This document shows positions 1 through 5,587 of a DNA stretch of 5,587 nucleotides, piece after piece. The DNA comes from Acidithiobacillus sp. (GTDB taxonomy: Bacteria > Pseudomonadota > Gammaproteobacteria > Acidithiobacillales > Acidithiobacillaceae). The notes beneath the pieces were generated by a model. The model was not told where the DNA came from and did no database searches. It saw only the letters and a list, made by a program, of their open reading frames with translations. Numbering within the stretch: the first letter of the stretch is position 1; each line of letters begins with the position of its first letter. Where the stretch lies: assembly GCA_027445725.1 (NCBI GenBank), contig DAIAVG010000102.1:1-5587 (forward strand), read 5' to 3'. Made by a program: the position numbers and the translations under genes.

Positions 1-672
1 CGTGCGCTGATCGCGGGCCTGAATCAGCCAGCGACCGAGGCGCTGGAAGTATGCACTGTTGTCGAGGGGGCTGGGGCCATCCGTCTCGCCGCCTTCGTCG
101 TAGCAGAAGATGAGGTCGATGTCGGAGGAGAGATTGAGTTCGCGTCCGCCCAGCTTGCCCATGCCGAGGACGGTGAAAGGCACCTCCTGACCGTCGCTGC
201 TGCGGGGGGTGCCATGGCGCTGGCGCAGCATCGCCACGCCATAAGCATAAGCGTGTTGCAGGCAGATTTCGGCCAGTTCGCTGAGGGCGGCTACGGTTTC
301 TGAATAATGTTCGCCGGGCTGACGATCCTGCCAGATGATTTCTACCATACGGGCATTGCGGTACTGGCGCAGATCGGCAAGGAAGACGTCGCTGGTGAGT
401 CCGTGGGTGGCGGCAAGGTCGCTGTGCCTGCCCCGTGCGAGGCGCAGCAACCAGTGGGGATGGCGTAGGAGCAGTTGGCGCGCAAAGGGGCTGACACAAG
501 CGATATGCACCCAATGTGCAGCAAAAGAAGGTCCAAGGCGGCGGAGCTCAGCCTGTTCCTCAGCAGCGAAGGTAGCCCAAGTGGCGGCGAGTGTCCCGGT
601 GATTGCCTCCGCTTCCAGGGGTAACAGGTTAATGGCGTGGATGATCTCCACGGGTAACTCAGGTGCCGCCAT
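1..672 (-). CDS. glnE: Bifunctional glutamine synthetase adenylyltransferase/adenylyl-removing enzyme, N-terminal part
   Basis: This cytosolic enzyme adds AMP to glutamine synthetase, lowering its activity, and removes it again by phosphorolysis, under control of PII and glutamine. The frame is open for 224 codons from an ATG at 672 to the left edge, so only the start is present; E. coli GlnE is about 946 residues. The key evidence is a nucleotidyltransferase signature at residues 170-188: GMGKLGGRELN followed by SSDIDLI, with the metal-binding pair D184 and D186. Upstream are the family-like segments SPFARQLLLRHPHWL and RNARMVEIIWQD (105-116). After the signature, YFQRLGRWLIQARDQ (208-222) also fits. 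In E. coli this half is the adenylyl-removing domain; the adenylylating domain would lie beyond the window. The start is supported by GGAAGGAG five bases upstream. It is divergent from yhdP. No frameshift is seen. Confidence 0.95.
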   Translation of the reverse strand, partial: MAAPELPVEIIHAINLLPLEAEAITGTLAATWATFAAEEQAELRRLGPSFAAHWVHIACVSPFARQLLLRHPHWLLRLARGRHSDLAATHGLTSDVFLADLRQYRNARMVEIIWQDRQPGEHYSETVAALSELAEICLQHAYAYGVAMLRQRHGTPRSSDGQEVPFTVLGMGKLGGRELNLSSDIDLIFCYDEGGETDGPSPLDNSAYFQRLGRWLIQARDQRT

Positions 673-677
673 GCGTG

Positions 678-685
678 CTCCTTCC
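678..685 (-). promoter_or_regulatory. Ribosome binding site of glnE
   Basis: On the minus strand the sequence GGAAGGAG ends five bases before the ATG at 672. It is a strong Shine-Dalgarno match and fixes the glnE start. No convincing -35/-10 pair was found further upstream; TACACT near 714-719 (minus strand) is a possible -10 but lacks a good -35 partner. Confidence 0.75.
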
Positions 686-810
686 GGTGGTGTTCCGCAT
701 CGTGTGTATGGGCAGTGTAACTTATCCCGGTTTTCGGGTCCGCATGGGGCTCTGTGGCGCTTCTTGTGCTAGGATTTTGTGCGGTACCGTTGCAGCGTTA
801 CGCGGTGCTA

Positions 811-822
811 TGTGGTAACACA
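811..822. repeat. Short palindrome TGTG-GTAA-CACA in the glnE/yhdP intergenic region
   Basis: A perfect 4-bp inverted repeat with a 4-base spacer lies roughly midway between the two divergent genes. It could be half of an operator or a minor hairpin. The spacing does not match the Crp consensus (TGTGA-N6-TCACA), and a repeat this short is expected by chance fairly often. Confidence 0.2.
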
Positions 823-866
823 GTCCGCAGAGAGAATCGTAGCAGGGAGCACATTCATTACCTCAC

Positions 867-886
867 GGCGTTTACCGGCGTTGACC
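867..886 (+). repeat. 10-bp tandem direct repeat upstream of yhdP
   Basis: GGCGTTTACC is followed directly by GGCGTTGACC, with one mismatch, and then GG begins a third partial copy. The period is about one helical turn, which is how several response regulators of the OmpR/PhoB class bind DNA. The second copy contains TTGACC, a 5/6 match to a -35 hexamer, but no good -10 follows at the right distance. The repeat ends 43 bases before the chosen yhdP start. A regulatory role is inference. Confidence 0.4.
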
Positions 887-915
887 GGACGGATTGGCTG
901 ATGTTACGGGTTTTC

Positions 916-923
916 AGGAGAGG
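916..923 (+). promoter_or_regulatory. Ribosome binding site that decides the yhdP start
   Basis: AGGAGAGG lies six bases before the TTG at 930, while the other in-frame TTG at 894 has only a weak GGA-rich stretch next to it. This favours translation from 930. The in-frame stop at 882-884 limits any longer version. Confidence 0.6.
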
Positions 924-929
924 CGTGCC

Positions 930-3900
930 TTGCCGCGTTTGCGCCTAACCTTTGCCGGTGTCCGCCGGGTTGGCGGTTGGCTGCTGGCCATCGTGCCGAC
1001 AGTGCTGGTGTTGCTGGCGGCGGCTTTCTATCTCCTGCTGATTCCCCGTCTGGATTCGTTGCGTCCCTATGTTTCCCAATCCTTGTCGCGGGCTTTGGGT
1101 GCTCCGGTGCAGGTGCGAGGGATGCACCTGGGCTGGAACTGGGGGCCGTTGCTGGAATTGGCCGCGTTGCGGGTGGGCCCATCCGCACAGCCCGAACTGG
1201 CCCTGCGCGGGGTGCATCTGCGCCTTTTTGCCCTGCCGCTGCTCTGGGGGGATATGGTCGCGCAGGATTTCCGCGCCGCGGCCGGCGAGGTGTCCGTCGT
1301 TCAGACGGCGGACGGTGACTGGCAGGTGGCCGGGCAGTCGCTAGGACATGGCGGATCGCTATTGTCACTGGATATGGACTGGGCGCATGTGGATGTACAG
1401 CACCTGACCGTACAATGGCGATCCCAGCCACAGGCCGCCCCCATTCCGCTGCATGTACAGTGGCAGAGCAGCGGTGGCTTGCGTCCGCAGGTGCAGGTGC
1501 AGGTGCGCTGGTCACCTCAAGGTCTGTTGCGCTACTCGGGAGCGGCGCGCGGCGTCTTTACCCGTCCGGGGCGCTCCTCTGGCAGCGGTAACTGGGTGTT
1601 GCAATCGTTGCCGCTGCCTTGGTTTCATCTCGCGGATCCGCACTTGCCGGTGTTGCGCGGCAGCGTGAGCGGCGGCGGGCGCCTGCAATGGCGTTATGGC
1701 TTGCCGCGCACAGCTACCGGGCAGTTTGCCGTGGATGACGCCGGGGTGGACGGTAAGCAATGGGCGCAAATCCATGGCCGTCTGGGCTGGAATGGAACGG
1801 GTTCCACGGGGACATTGCAGCTTGCGGATTTGACGGGGCTTGCTGCACAACCCTTGGCAGCGCGCTTGGGGCTCAACTGGCGCCATCGCCTGCAATGGCA
1901 GGTAGAAGCGCCGCTGCTTCCTGCCGTACTCCTCCAGAACGTACCGGAGATGGCCCTCCCCGTGCAGCTCCGTTGGATACCTCGGCAACAGTGGCAGGGC
2001 AGCTTGCGCGACCTGCGCTTCCGCTCGCACAGCGTGGGACACCAGTCCGCCACCTGGGAGCTTCAGGCAGGACTTCATGGCATCGGTGTTTCGCCTCATG
2101 GAGACTGGTTTGGCGTGCAGGGCCTTAGCGGCGACATCGTCCTTCACCCGGAAGCCCTGCAATTTCATCTGGCGAGCCGGCAGTTCACCCTGGACTGGCC
2201 GCAACGCTTTGCAGCGCCGTTGCACCTGCAAGAAGTATCGGCACGGGTTGTCGCCCGGAAGGCGGGTACCGACTGGTCGATTCAAGCCAATCCGATCGTG
2301 CTTCAAGGGCCAGGTCACCTGCACGCCAGCCTGGCGGTGCAGGGCCAGCAACTGCGTCTGAAGGCTCAGCTTGACGACATGCCGGTGACGGCGATGGCGG
2401 ATTTCGTACCGCAGAGCGATATTAGCCCTGCCCTGCGCCGGTGGTTACTTCAGGCCTTTCAGGCGGGATCCTTGCAGCATGCAGAACTGCAATGGCAGGG
2501 ACCATGGGATCACCTGCCACGCCAGGCGCCGGGCGAGCATTTTTCGCTGCGGGCGAACTTTCGCCATGTGACCCTGCACTATGCCCCGCGCTGGCCAATA
2601 GCGACGCAAGTGAATGCGCAACTCCTCTGGGCGGGAGATCGCCTTTCCGTCCAGAGTCATCGGGGTGACATTTTCGGGGTGCCAGTGACTTCCGCCAGCG
2701 TCGCTCTCAACCATCTCTTCGCACCGCATACCTCGCCGCTGCAGGTTACTTTGAAGGCACCGATCCCGCTGGATAAATTGCTGCCTTTTTTGCGGGAAAC
2801 GCCGGTACTGGAGGGCAAGGCCGTGGCGAATATGCCCCTGCGCCTGACGGGGCAGGGCCAATTACAATTGGCCCTCAGCGTCCCTTTCGGGGCTGAGAAG
2901 AGCCAGGTAGATGGCCGGATCGATCTCCGTCACGCGGGAGTCGGATGGGGCGGCTGGCAGGCTACAAGTATGCAGGGGCCGGTTTATTTTCAGCGGGATA
3001 AGATCCAGATTGGCGAGCTGAAAGGTGTTTTTGCCGGCGGTCCCGTGCAGGCGAGCTTGCAGGCCAGTCAACTGGAGACCTCGCCGCACCTGCGTTTTTC
3101 GCTGCAGGGTGAGCTTCAAGCGGCTGATCTACCGATGCCGGAGCGCTGGCGCACGGCTTTCAGTGGCGCCGTCCCGTATCAGGGTAGCGGTACGCTGTTG
3201 AACAACGAGCTGCATTTTAAGGGCGATGCCGACCTGCGCCAAAGTCGTAGTGCCTTACCTGCGCCCTTGAATTGGGCATCAGGCAAGGGTGGAAGCCTGG
3301 CCGTGCAAGGTCATGGGAATGTGGCTCACCGTTTGCAAGTCAATTTCAAGCTACCCGTGGGGTCTGCCGTCCTGGCGTGGCAACGGGAGGAATCCGTCTG
3401 GCGATGGGAGGCTGGCGCCGCACGTTTGGGTGGAGAAATCCCTCCACCACTGCCCAGTACTGGGTTTTCCCTTCAGGGCAGTGGCGATAGCCTTTCCGTA
3501 GGGCCGTGGCTGAGCATGCTGAGAGGTGAAGAAGACCGTGAGACGTGGCCGGGAATTCGCTTTGACCTGTATTGGCGGCACCTGCGTTTTTTGCAGCAGG
3601 ATTGGCCGGATGTGCAGATGCGCGGCCAGGTGGCGGCGGAGAAGCTGCATCTGCAATGTGCCAGCCCCCAGTTGGCCGGTGTCTTACAGTATGCGCGCGC
3701 GCCGCAGCCCACGGTTCCTGCCCAACTCCGTCTGGACATACAGAAATTAAGCGTTGCTGCACCAGTATCCGCAACATCCTCCGCTTCCGTCCTTTCGCAA
3801 TCACTGCAAGGGGCCGCGGGCAGCCCGCTGACACTGCATACCCATATCGCGCAACTCGATTGGCATGGCCACAAGGTGCATGACGTGCTGCTGGATGCCG

Positions 3901-4607
3901 GGCGATCGGCGACCGGCTGGAACATTTCCATGCTCAAAGGCGACTGGGCAGGCAGTCAATGGGATTTTAAAGGGTCGTGGCAGGGTGCCGGAGCGGGTCA
4001 GTCGACCTTTCAGGGAAATATCCGCAGCAACAATATTGCGCCTGTTCTGCAGGACATCGGTATGGATACCCTGGACTACGGCCGCGCCGATTATGCGGGA
4101 AAACTGTCCTGGCCCGGTGCGCCCTGGGATTTCACTGCAGCGCATCTCAGCGGAAACATACAATCAAAGCTGTGGAATGGTCGTCTCAGAAAGCTGGGTA
4201 CGGATATTTCCTGGCTCATCTTTCTGAATCCTACGACGTTGTTTGAAGACGTTCTCACCTTTGATTATCGCCCGCTCTTCGGCGGCGGCTTGTTCTTTTC
4301 CAAGCTTTTTGCCGACTTCCAGGTGCAGGATGGTGTCGCCCATACCCGCAATCTGCTCCTCGAATCCAGCGCGCTCGAAATGAAGGGGATTGGCGCTGTC
4401 GACTTGACGCACCGAACCGTGAGTATGGGGTTGCAGGTTTATCCCTTGCAGAGTTTTGACTTGCTCCTCGGGCATTTCCCCATACTCGGTCCCGCCATCT
4501 TTGGGAAATCGGGCAAGGTGCTAGAATGGCGTTATCAGGTGGACGGACCCTGGGAGCGTCCGGTGGTGCGTCCGGTGCATGCACCGGCCAAGGCCGGAGG
4601 GAGCTAA
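930..4607 (+). CDS. yhdP: YhdP family AsmA-like protein (DUF3971/AsmA_2), envelope phospholipid transport
   Basis: This is a large inner-membrane-anchored periplasmic protein. In E. coli, YhdP works with TamB and YdbH, apparently as a bridge moving phospholipids to the outer membrane. The product is about 1225 residues, against about 1266 in E. coli. A single N-terminal membrane segment spans about residues 16-38, preceded by arginines (RLRLTFAGVRR), giving N-in topology. AsmA-like sequence follows (LGAPVQVRGMHLGWNWG). A central DUF3971-like part covers about 480-590, with FVPQSDISPALRRWLLQAF and HYAPRWP at 550-556. The rest is rich in alternating polar/apolar residues, as expected for stacked beta strands. 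The C-terminal family block includes LSWPGAPWDF from 1059, PLFGGG at 1115-1120 and VDGPWERP at 1204-1211. The start is a TTG with AGGAGAGG six bases upstream; an in-frame TTG at 894 would add 12 residues. Nit follows after four bases. Family is secure; the exact start is less so. Confidence 0.92.
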   Translation: MPRLRLTFAGVRRVGGWLLAIVPTVLVLLAAAFYLLLIPRLDSLRPYVSQSLSRALGAPVQVRGMHLGWNWGPLLELAALRVGPSAQPELALRGVHLRLFALPLLWGDMVAQDFRAAAGEVSVVQTADGDWQVAGQSLGHGGSLLSLDMDWAHVDVQHLTVQWRSQPQAAPIPLHVQWQSSGGLRPQVQVQVRWSPQGLLRYSGAARGVFTRPGRSSGSGNWVLQSLPLPWFHLADPHLPVLRGSVSGGGRLQWRYGLPRTATGQFAVDDAGVDGKQWAQIHGRLGWNGTGSTGTLQLADLTGLAAQPLAARLGLNWRHRLQWQVEAPLLPAVLLQNVPEMALPVQLRWIPRQQWQGSLRDLRFRSHSVGHQSATWELQAGLHGIGVSPHGDWFGVQGLSGDIVLHPEALQFHLASRQFTLDWPQRFAAPLHLQEVSARVVARKAGTDWSIQANPIVLQGPGHLHASLAVQGQQLRLKAQLDDMPVTAMADFVPQSDISPALRRWLLQAFQAGSLQHAELQWQGPWDHLPRQAPGEHFSLRANFRHVTLHYAPRWPIATQVNAQLLWAGDRLSVQSHRGDIFGVPVTSASVALNHLFAPHTSPLQVTLKAPIPLDKLLPFLRETPVLEGKAVANMPLRLTGQGQLQLALSVPFGAEKSQVDGRIDLRHAGVGWGGWQATSMQGPVYFQRDKIQIGELKGVFAGGPVQASLQASQLETSPHLRFSLQGELQAADLPMPERWRTAFSGAVPYQGSGTLLNNELHFKGDADLRQSRSALPAPLNWASGKGGSLAVQGHGNVAHRLQVNFKLPVGSAVLAWQREESVWRWEAGAARLGGEIPPPLPSTGFSLQGSGDSLSVGPWLSMLRGEEDRETWPGIRFDLYWRHLRFLQQDWPDVQMRGQVAAEKLHLQCASPQLAGVLQYARAPQPTVPAQLRLDIQKLSVAAPVSATSSASVLSQSLQGAAGSPLTLHTHIAQLDWHGHKVHDVLLDAGRSATGWNISMLKGDWAGSQWDFKGSWQGAGAGQSTFQGNIRSNNIAPVLQDIGMDTLDYGRADYAGKLSWPGAPWDFTAAHLSGNIQSKLWNGRLRKLGTDISWLIFLNPTTLFEDVLTFDYRPLFGGGLFFSKLFADFQVQDGVAHTRNLLLESSALEMKGIGAVDLTHRTVSMGLQVYPLQSFDLLLGHFPILGPAIFGKSGKVLEWRYQVDGPWERPVVRPVHAPAKAGGS
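4596..4603 (+). promoter_or_regulatory. Ribosome binding site of nit, inside the yhdP 3' end
   Basis: GGAGGGAG overlaps the last codons of yhdP and lies eight bases before the ATG at 4612. It selects that ATG over the in-frame ATG at 4579, which would add 11 residues (MHRPRPEGAKT) not expected before the conserved nitrilase-fold beginning. Confidence 0.7.
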
Positions 4608-4611
4608 AACG

Positions 4612-5445
4612 ATGAATGCTCAGGTTGCCGTAGTGCAGATGGTGTCTTCGGACGTGCTGGCGGATAACCTCGCCCATGCCGGGTCTCTGCTGGCGCAGGC
4701 GGCTGCGGGAGGTGCGCAACTGGCGCTCTTGCCCGAAAATTTTGCCCTCATGGGGCGTGACGAAAAAGCCAAGCTGGCCATTATGGAGATGGATGGCGAT
4801 GGCCCGATCCAGTCCTGGCTGGCAGCGCAGGCGCAGCGCTTTGGCCTGTGGTTGATAGGGGGCAGTATCCCCCTGGCCGCTCCTGACGGACGCTGCTATG
4901 CCGCCTGCCTGGCCTTCGACCCCGCCGGCCAACGCCAGGCGCGTTATGACAAGATACACCTCTTTGACGTCGATCTGGCGGGCGGCGAAAGTTACCGCGA
5001 GTCCCGCACCATTGCCCCCGGTAGCACCCCGGTGGCCGTGACCACGCCCTGGGGCCAGCTTGGCCTCTCTATCTGCTATGACCTGCGTTTCCCGGAGTTG
5101 TACCGCAGTTACGCGGGGGCTGAATTACTGGTCGTCCCCAGCGCCTTTACCCAACAGACGGGTGCCGCGCACTGGGAGTGTTTGTTGCGGACCCGTGCCA
5201 TCGAGAACCAGGCCTATGTGCTCGCCGCTGATCAGGGTGGTTTGCACCAGAACGGCCGCCAGACCTTCGGCGGTAGTATGATTATTGATCCCTGGGGTCA
5301 GGTGCTGGCCCGCATGGACCTGGGTGAAGGAGTCGCGCTGGCCCAGGTTGACATGGAATTTTTGCGGCGCTGCCGCAGTAATCTGCCCGCGCTGCAGCAT
5401 CGTCGCCAGGCATTTGGTGGCGCCTCCCAGGCGCTGCCGACCTAA
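4612..5445 (+). CDS. Nit1-type carbon-nitrogen hydrolase, probable deaminated glutathione amidase
   Basis: This cytosolic amidase of the nitrilase superfamily has 277 residues, the usual length for the Nit branch. The catalytic triad is complete: E42 in LLPENF, K114 in YDKIHLFDVD and the nucleophile C155 in LSICYDLRFPELYR. A further glutamate, E130 in YRES, matches the second conserved acid of the family. PSAFTQQTGAAHWE (176-189), RTRAIENQ (193-200) and GSMIIDPWG (221-229) resemble Nit1/NitFhit more than Nit2 omega-amidase. Nit1 hydrolyses deaminated glutathione, a transaminase by-product, to 2-oxoglutarate and cysteinylglycine, so this is metabolite repair. It starts four bases after yhdP and is surely co-transcribed; yhdP and a nit gene are often adjacent, with rng and tldD nearby, in gammaproteobacteria. 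No tldD start is visible in the 142 bases that follow. Superfamily assignment is certain; the substrate is inferred from motifs. Confidence 0.9.
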   Translation: MNAQVAVVQMVSSDVLADNLAHAGSLLAQAAAGGAQLALLPENFALMGRDEKAKLAIMEMDGDGPIQSWLAAQAQRFGLWLIGGSIPLAAPDGRCYAACLAFDPAGQRQARYDKIHLFDVDLAGGESYRESRTIAPGSTPVAVTTPWGQLGLSICYDLRFPELYRSYAGAELLVVPSAFTQQTGAAHWECLLRTRAIENQAYVLAADQGGLHQNGRQTFGGSMIIDPWGQVLARMDLGEGVALAQVDMEFLRRCRSNLPALQHRRQAFGGASQALPT

Positions 5446-5546
5446 CCCTGCTGTTGCAGGGCGATGAGGGCCATCGCGCCGCTGAACGCCGGCTTCACCT
5501 CAGAAACCAGGCCCCAGGAAGTGGCGGCGGGAATGGTTTTTGGTTG
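5442..5546 (-). pseudogene. Possible truncated 3' end of a convergent gene, unrecognised
   Basis: On the minus strand a 34-codon open frame ends in TAG at 5444-5442, overlapping the nit TAA as CTAA, a very common layout for real convergent genes. The tail reads TSWGLVSEVKPAF then SGAMALIALQQQG. From about 5537 leftwards most third positions are G or C, as in the neighbouring genes. The first three codons (CAA CCA AAA) are AT-ending and a TGA sits at 5549-5547, with no ribosome binding site for a start there. The picture fits the C-terminal remnant of a gene cut near 5537-5549. I do not recognise the protein. The third positions coincide with those of a plus-strand frame from an ATG at 5464 that is open to the window end but lacks a usable ribosome binding site, so codon bias cannot prove the strand. 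Confidence 0.25.
5446..5477. terminator. Two adjacent hairpins directly after nit (candidate transcript end)
   Basis: CCCTGC-TGTT-GCAGGG (5446-5461) is a perfect 6-bp stem with a 4-base loop starting one base after the nit stop codon. It shares one G with a second stem, GCGATG-AGGGC-CATCGC (5461-5477). No T-run follows on either strand, so this is not a standard intrinsic terminator. It may stabilise the mRNA end or pause transcription. It also lies inside a possible minus-strand open frame, so codon content could explain part of it. Confidence 0.35.
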
Positions 5547-5563
5547 TCACAGGTTGGGTTGTC
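5542..5563 (+). repeat. Direct repeat GGTTGTC, 15-base period
   Basis: GGTTGTC occurs at 5542-5548 and 5557-5563, with a related AGGTTGGG between. The repeat sits exactly where base composition changes from GC-rich to AT-rich. It could be protein-binding sites or part of the edge of an inserted element. It is short enough to be chance. Confidence 0.25.
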
Positions 5564-5586
5564 TAATTAATATAAATGGGTATATA
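5559..5586 (+). promoter_or_regulatory. Candidate rightward promoter at the window end
   Basis: TTGTCT (5559-5564) and TATATA (5581-5586) are separated by 16 bases and resemble a sigma-70 -35/-10 pair. The last 29 bases contain only 5 G or C, in strong contrast to the rest of the window. It would drive a gene beyond the right edge. AT-rich DNA produces such matches easily, so this is tentative. Confidence 0.25.
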
Positions 5587-5587
5587 T

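Noticed and set aside
726..738. CCCG-GTTTT-CGGG hairpin in the intergenic region as a terminator
   Set aside because: The stem is only four pairs with no T-run, and it lies between two divergent genes where no transcript needs to end.
335..772. A 145-codon plus-strand frame opposite glnE
   Set aside because: The minus strand carries the clear GlnE sequence here; this frame has no motif and a shadow-like composition.
881..909. TTGACC as the -35 element of a yhdP promoter
   Set aside because: No hexamer resembling TATAAT lies 15-19 bases downstream, and transcription from it would begin on top of the ribosome binding site.
754..948. A 64-codon plus-strand frame in the glnE–yhdP intergenic region as a small gene
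   Set aside because: It runs into the yhdP start out of frame, has no ribosome binding site and contains no recognisable feature.
1512..2351. A 279-codon open frame on the minus strand, antisense to yhdP
   Set aside because: It lies entirely inside a well-supported gene, has no recognisable domain and is rich in R, P, Q and A, as expected of shadow frames in high-GC coding DNA.
4255..4959. A 234-codon open frame on the minus strand across the yhdP–nit junction
   Set aside because: It overlaps two real genes, shows no family motif and has the arginine/alanine-rich composition of an antisense artefact.
5464..5587. A plus-strand frame from ATG 5464 open to the window end, as the next gene of the operon
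   Set aside because: The only purine-rich match, AGGG, is two bases from the ATG, too close to act as a ribosome binding site, and the translated start is not recognised. It cannot be excluded without the downstream sequence.

Overview
The window reads as ordinary chromosomal housekeeping DNA from a GC-rich Gram-negative proteobacterium. It carries a glutamine synthetase adenylyltransferase (GlnE), a YhdP-type AsmA-like protein that only makes sense in a two-membrane cell, and a Nit1-type amidase. The yhdP–nit pairing is a common proteobacterial arrangement. An Acidithiobacillus-like gammaproteobacterial source would fit the composition and style, but that is an impression and was not tested.

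Layout: positions 1-672 hold the first 224 codons of glnE on the minus strand, running off the left edge. Positions 673-929 are a divergent intergenic region of 257 bases. It holds the glnE ribosome binding site, a short TGTG/CACA palindrome, a 10-bp tandem repeat and the yhdP ribosome binding site. Positions 930-4607 encode YhdP, a protein of about 1225 residues that very probably starts at a TTG codon. Four bases later nit begins (4612-5445), so the two form a transcription unit. The last 142 bases hold two adjacent hairpins, a short minus-strand open frame whose stop overlaps the nit stop in a CTAA, and an abrupt AT-rich end with promoter-like hexamers.

How the genes work: GlnE sets the activity of glutamine synthetase by adding and removing AMP in response to PII signalling. 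YhdP is an inner-membrane-anchored periplasmic protein linked in enterobacteria to moving phospholipids to the outer membrane. Nit is predicted to clear deaminated glutathione, a side product of transaminases. GlnE is divergent from the other two and need not be co-regulated with them.

I found no convincing new biological system. The parts worth a second look are the 3' end (a possible truncated convergent gene at a composition break) and the tandem repeat in front of yhdP. Several long open frames antisense to yhdP and nit are judged to be by-products of high GC content.
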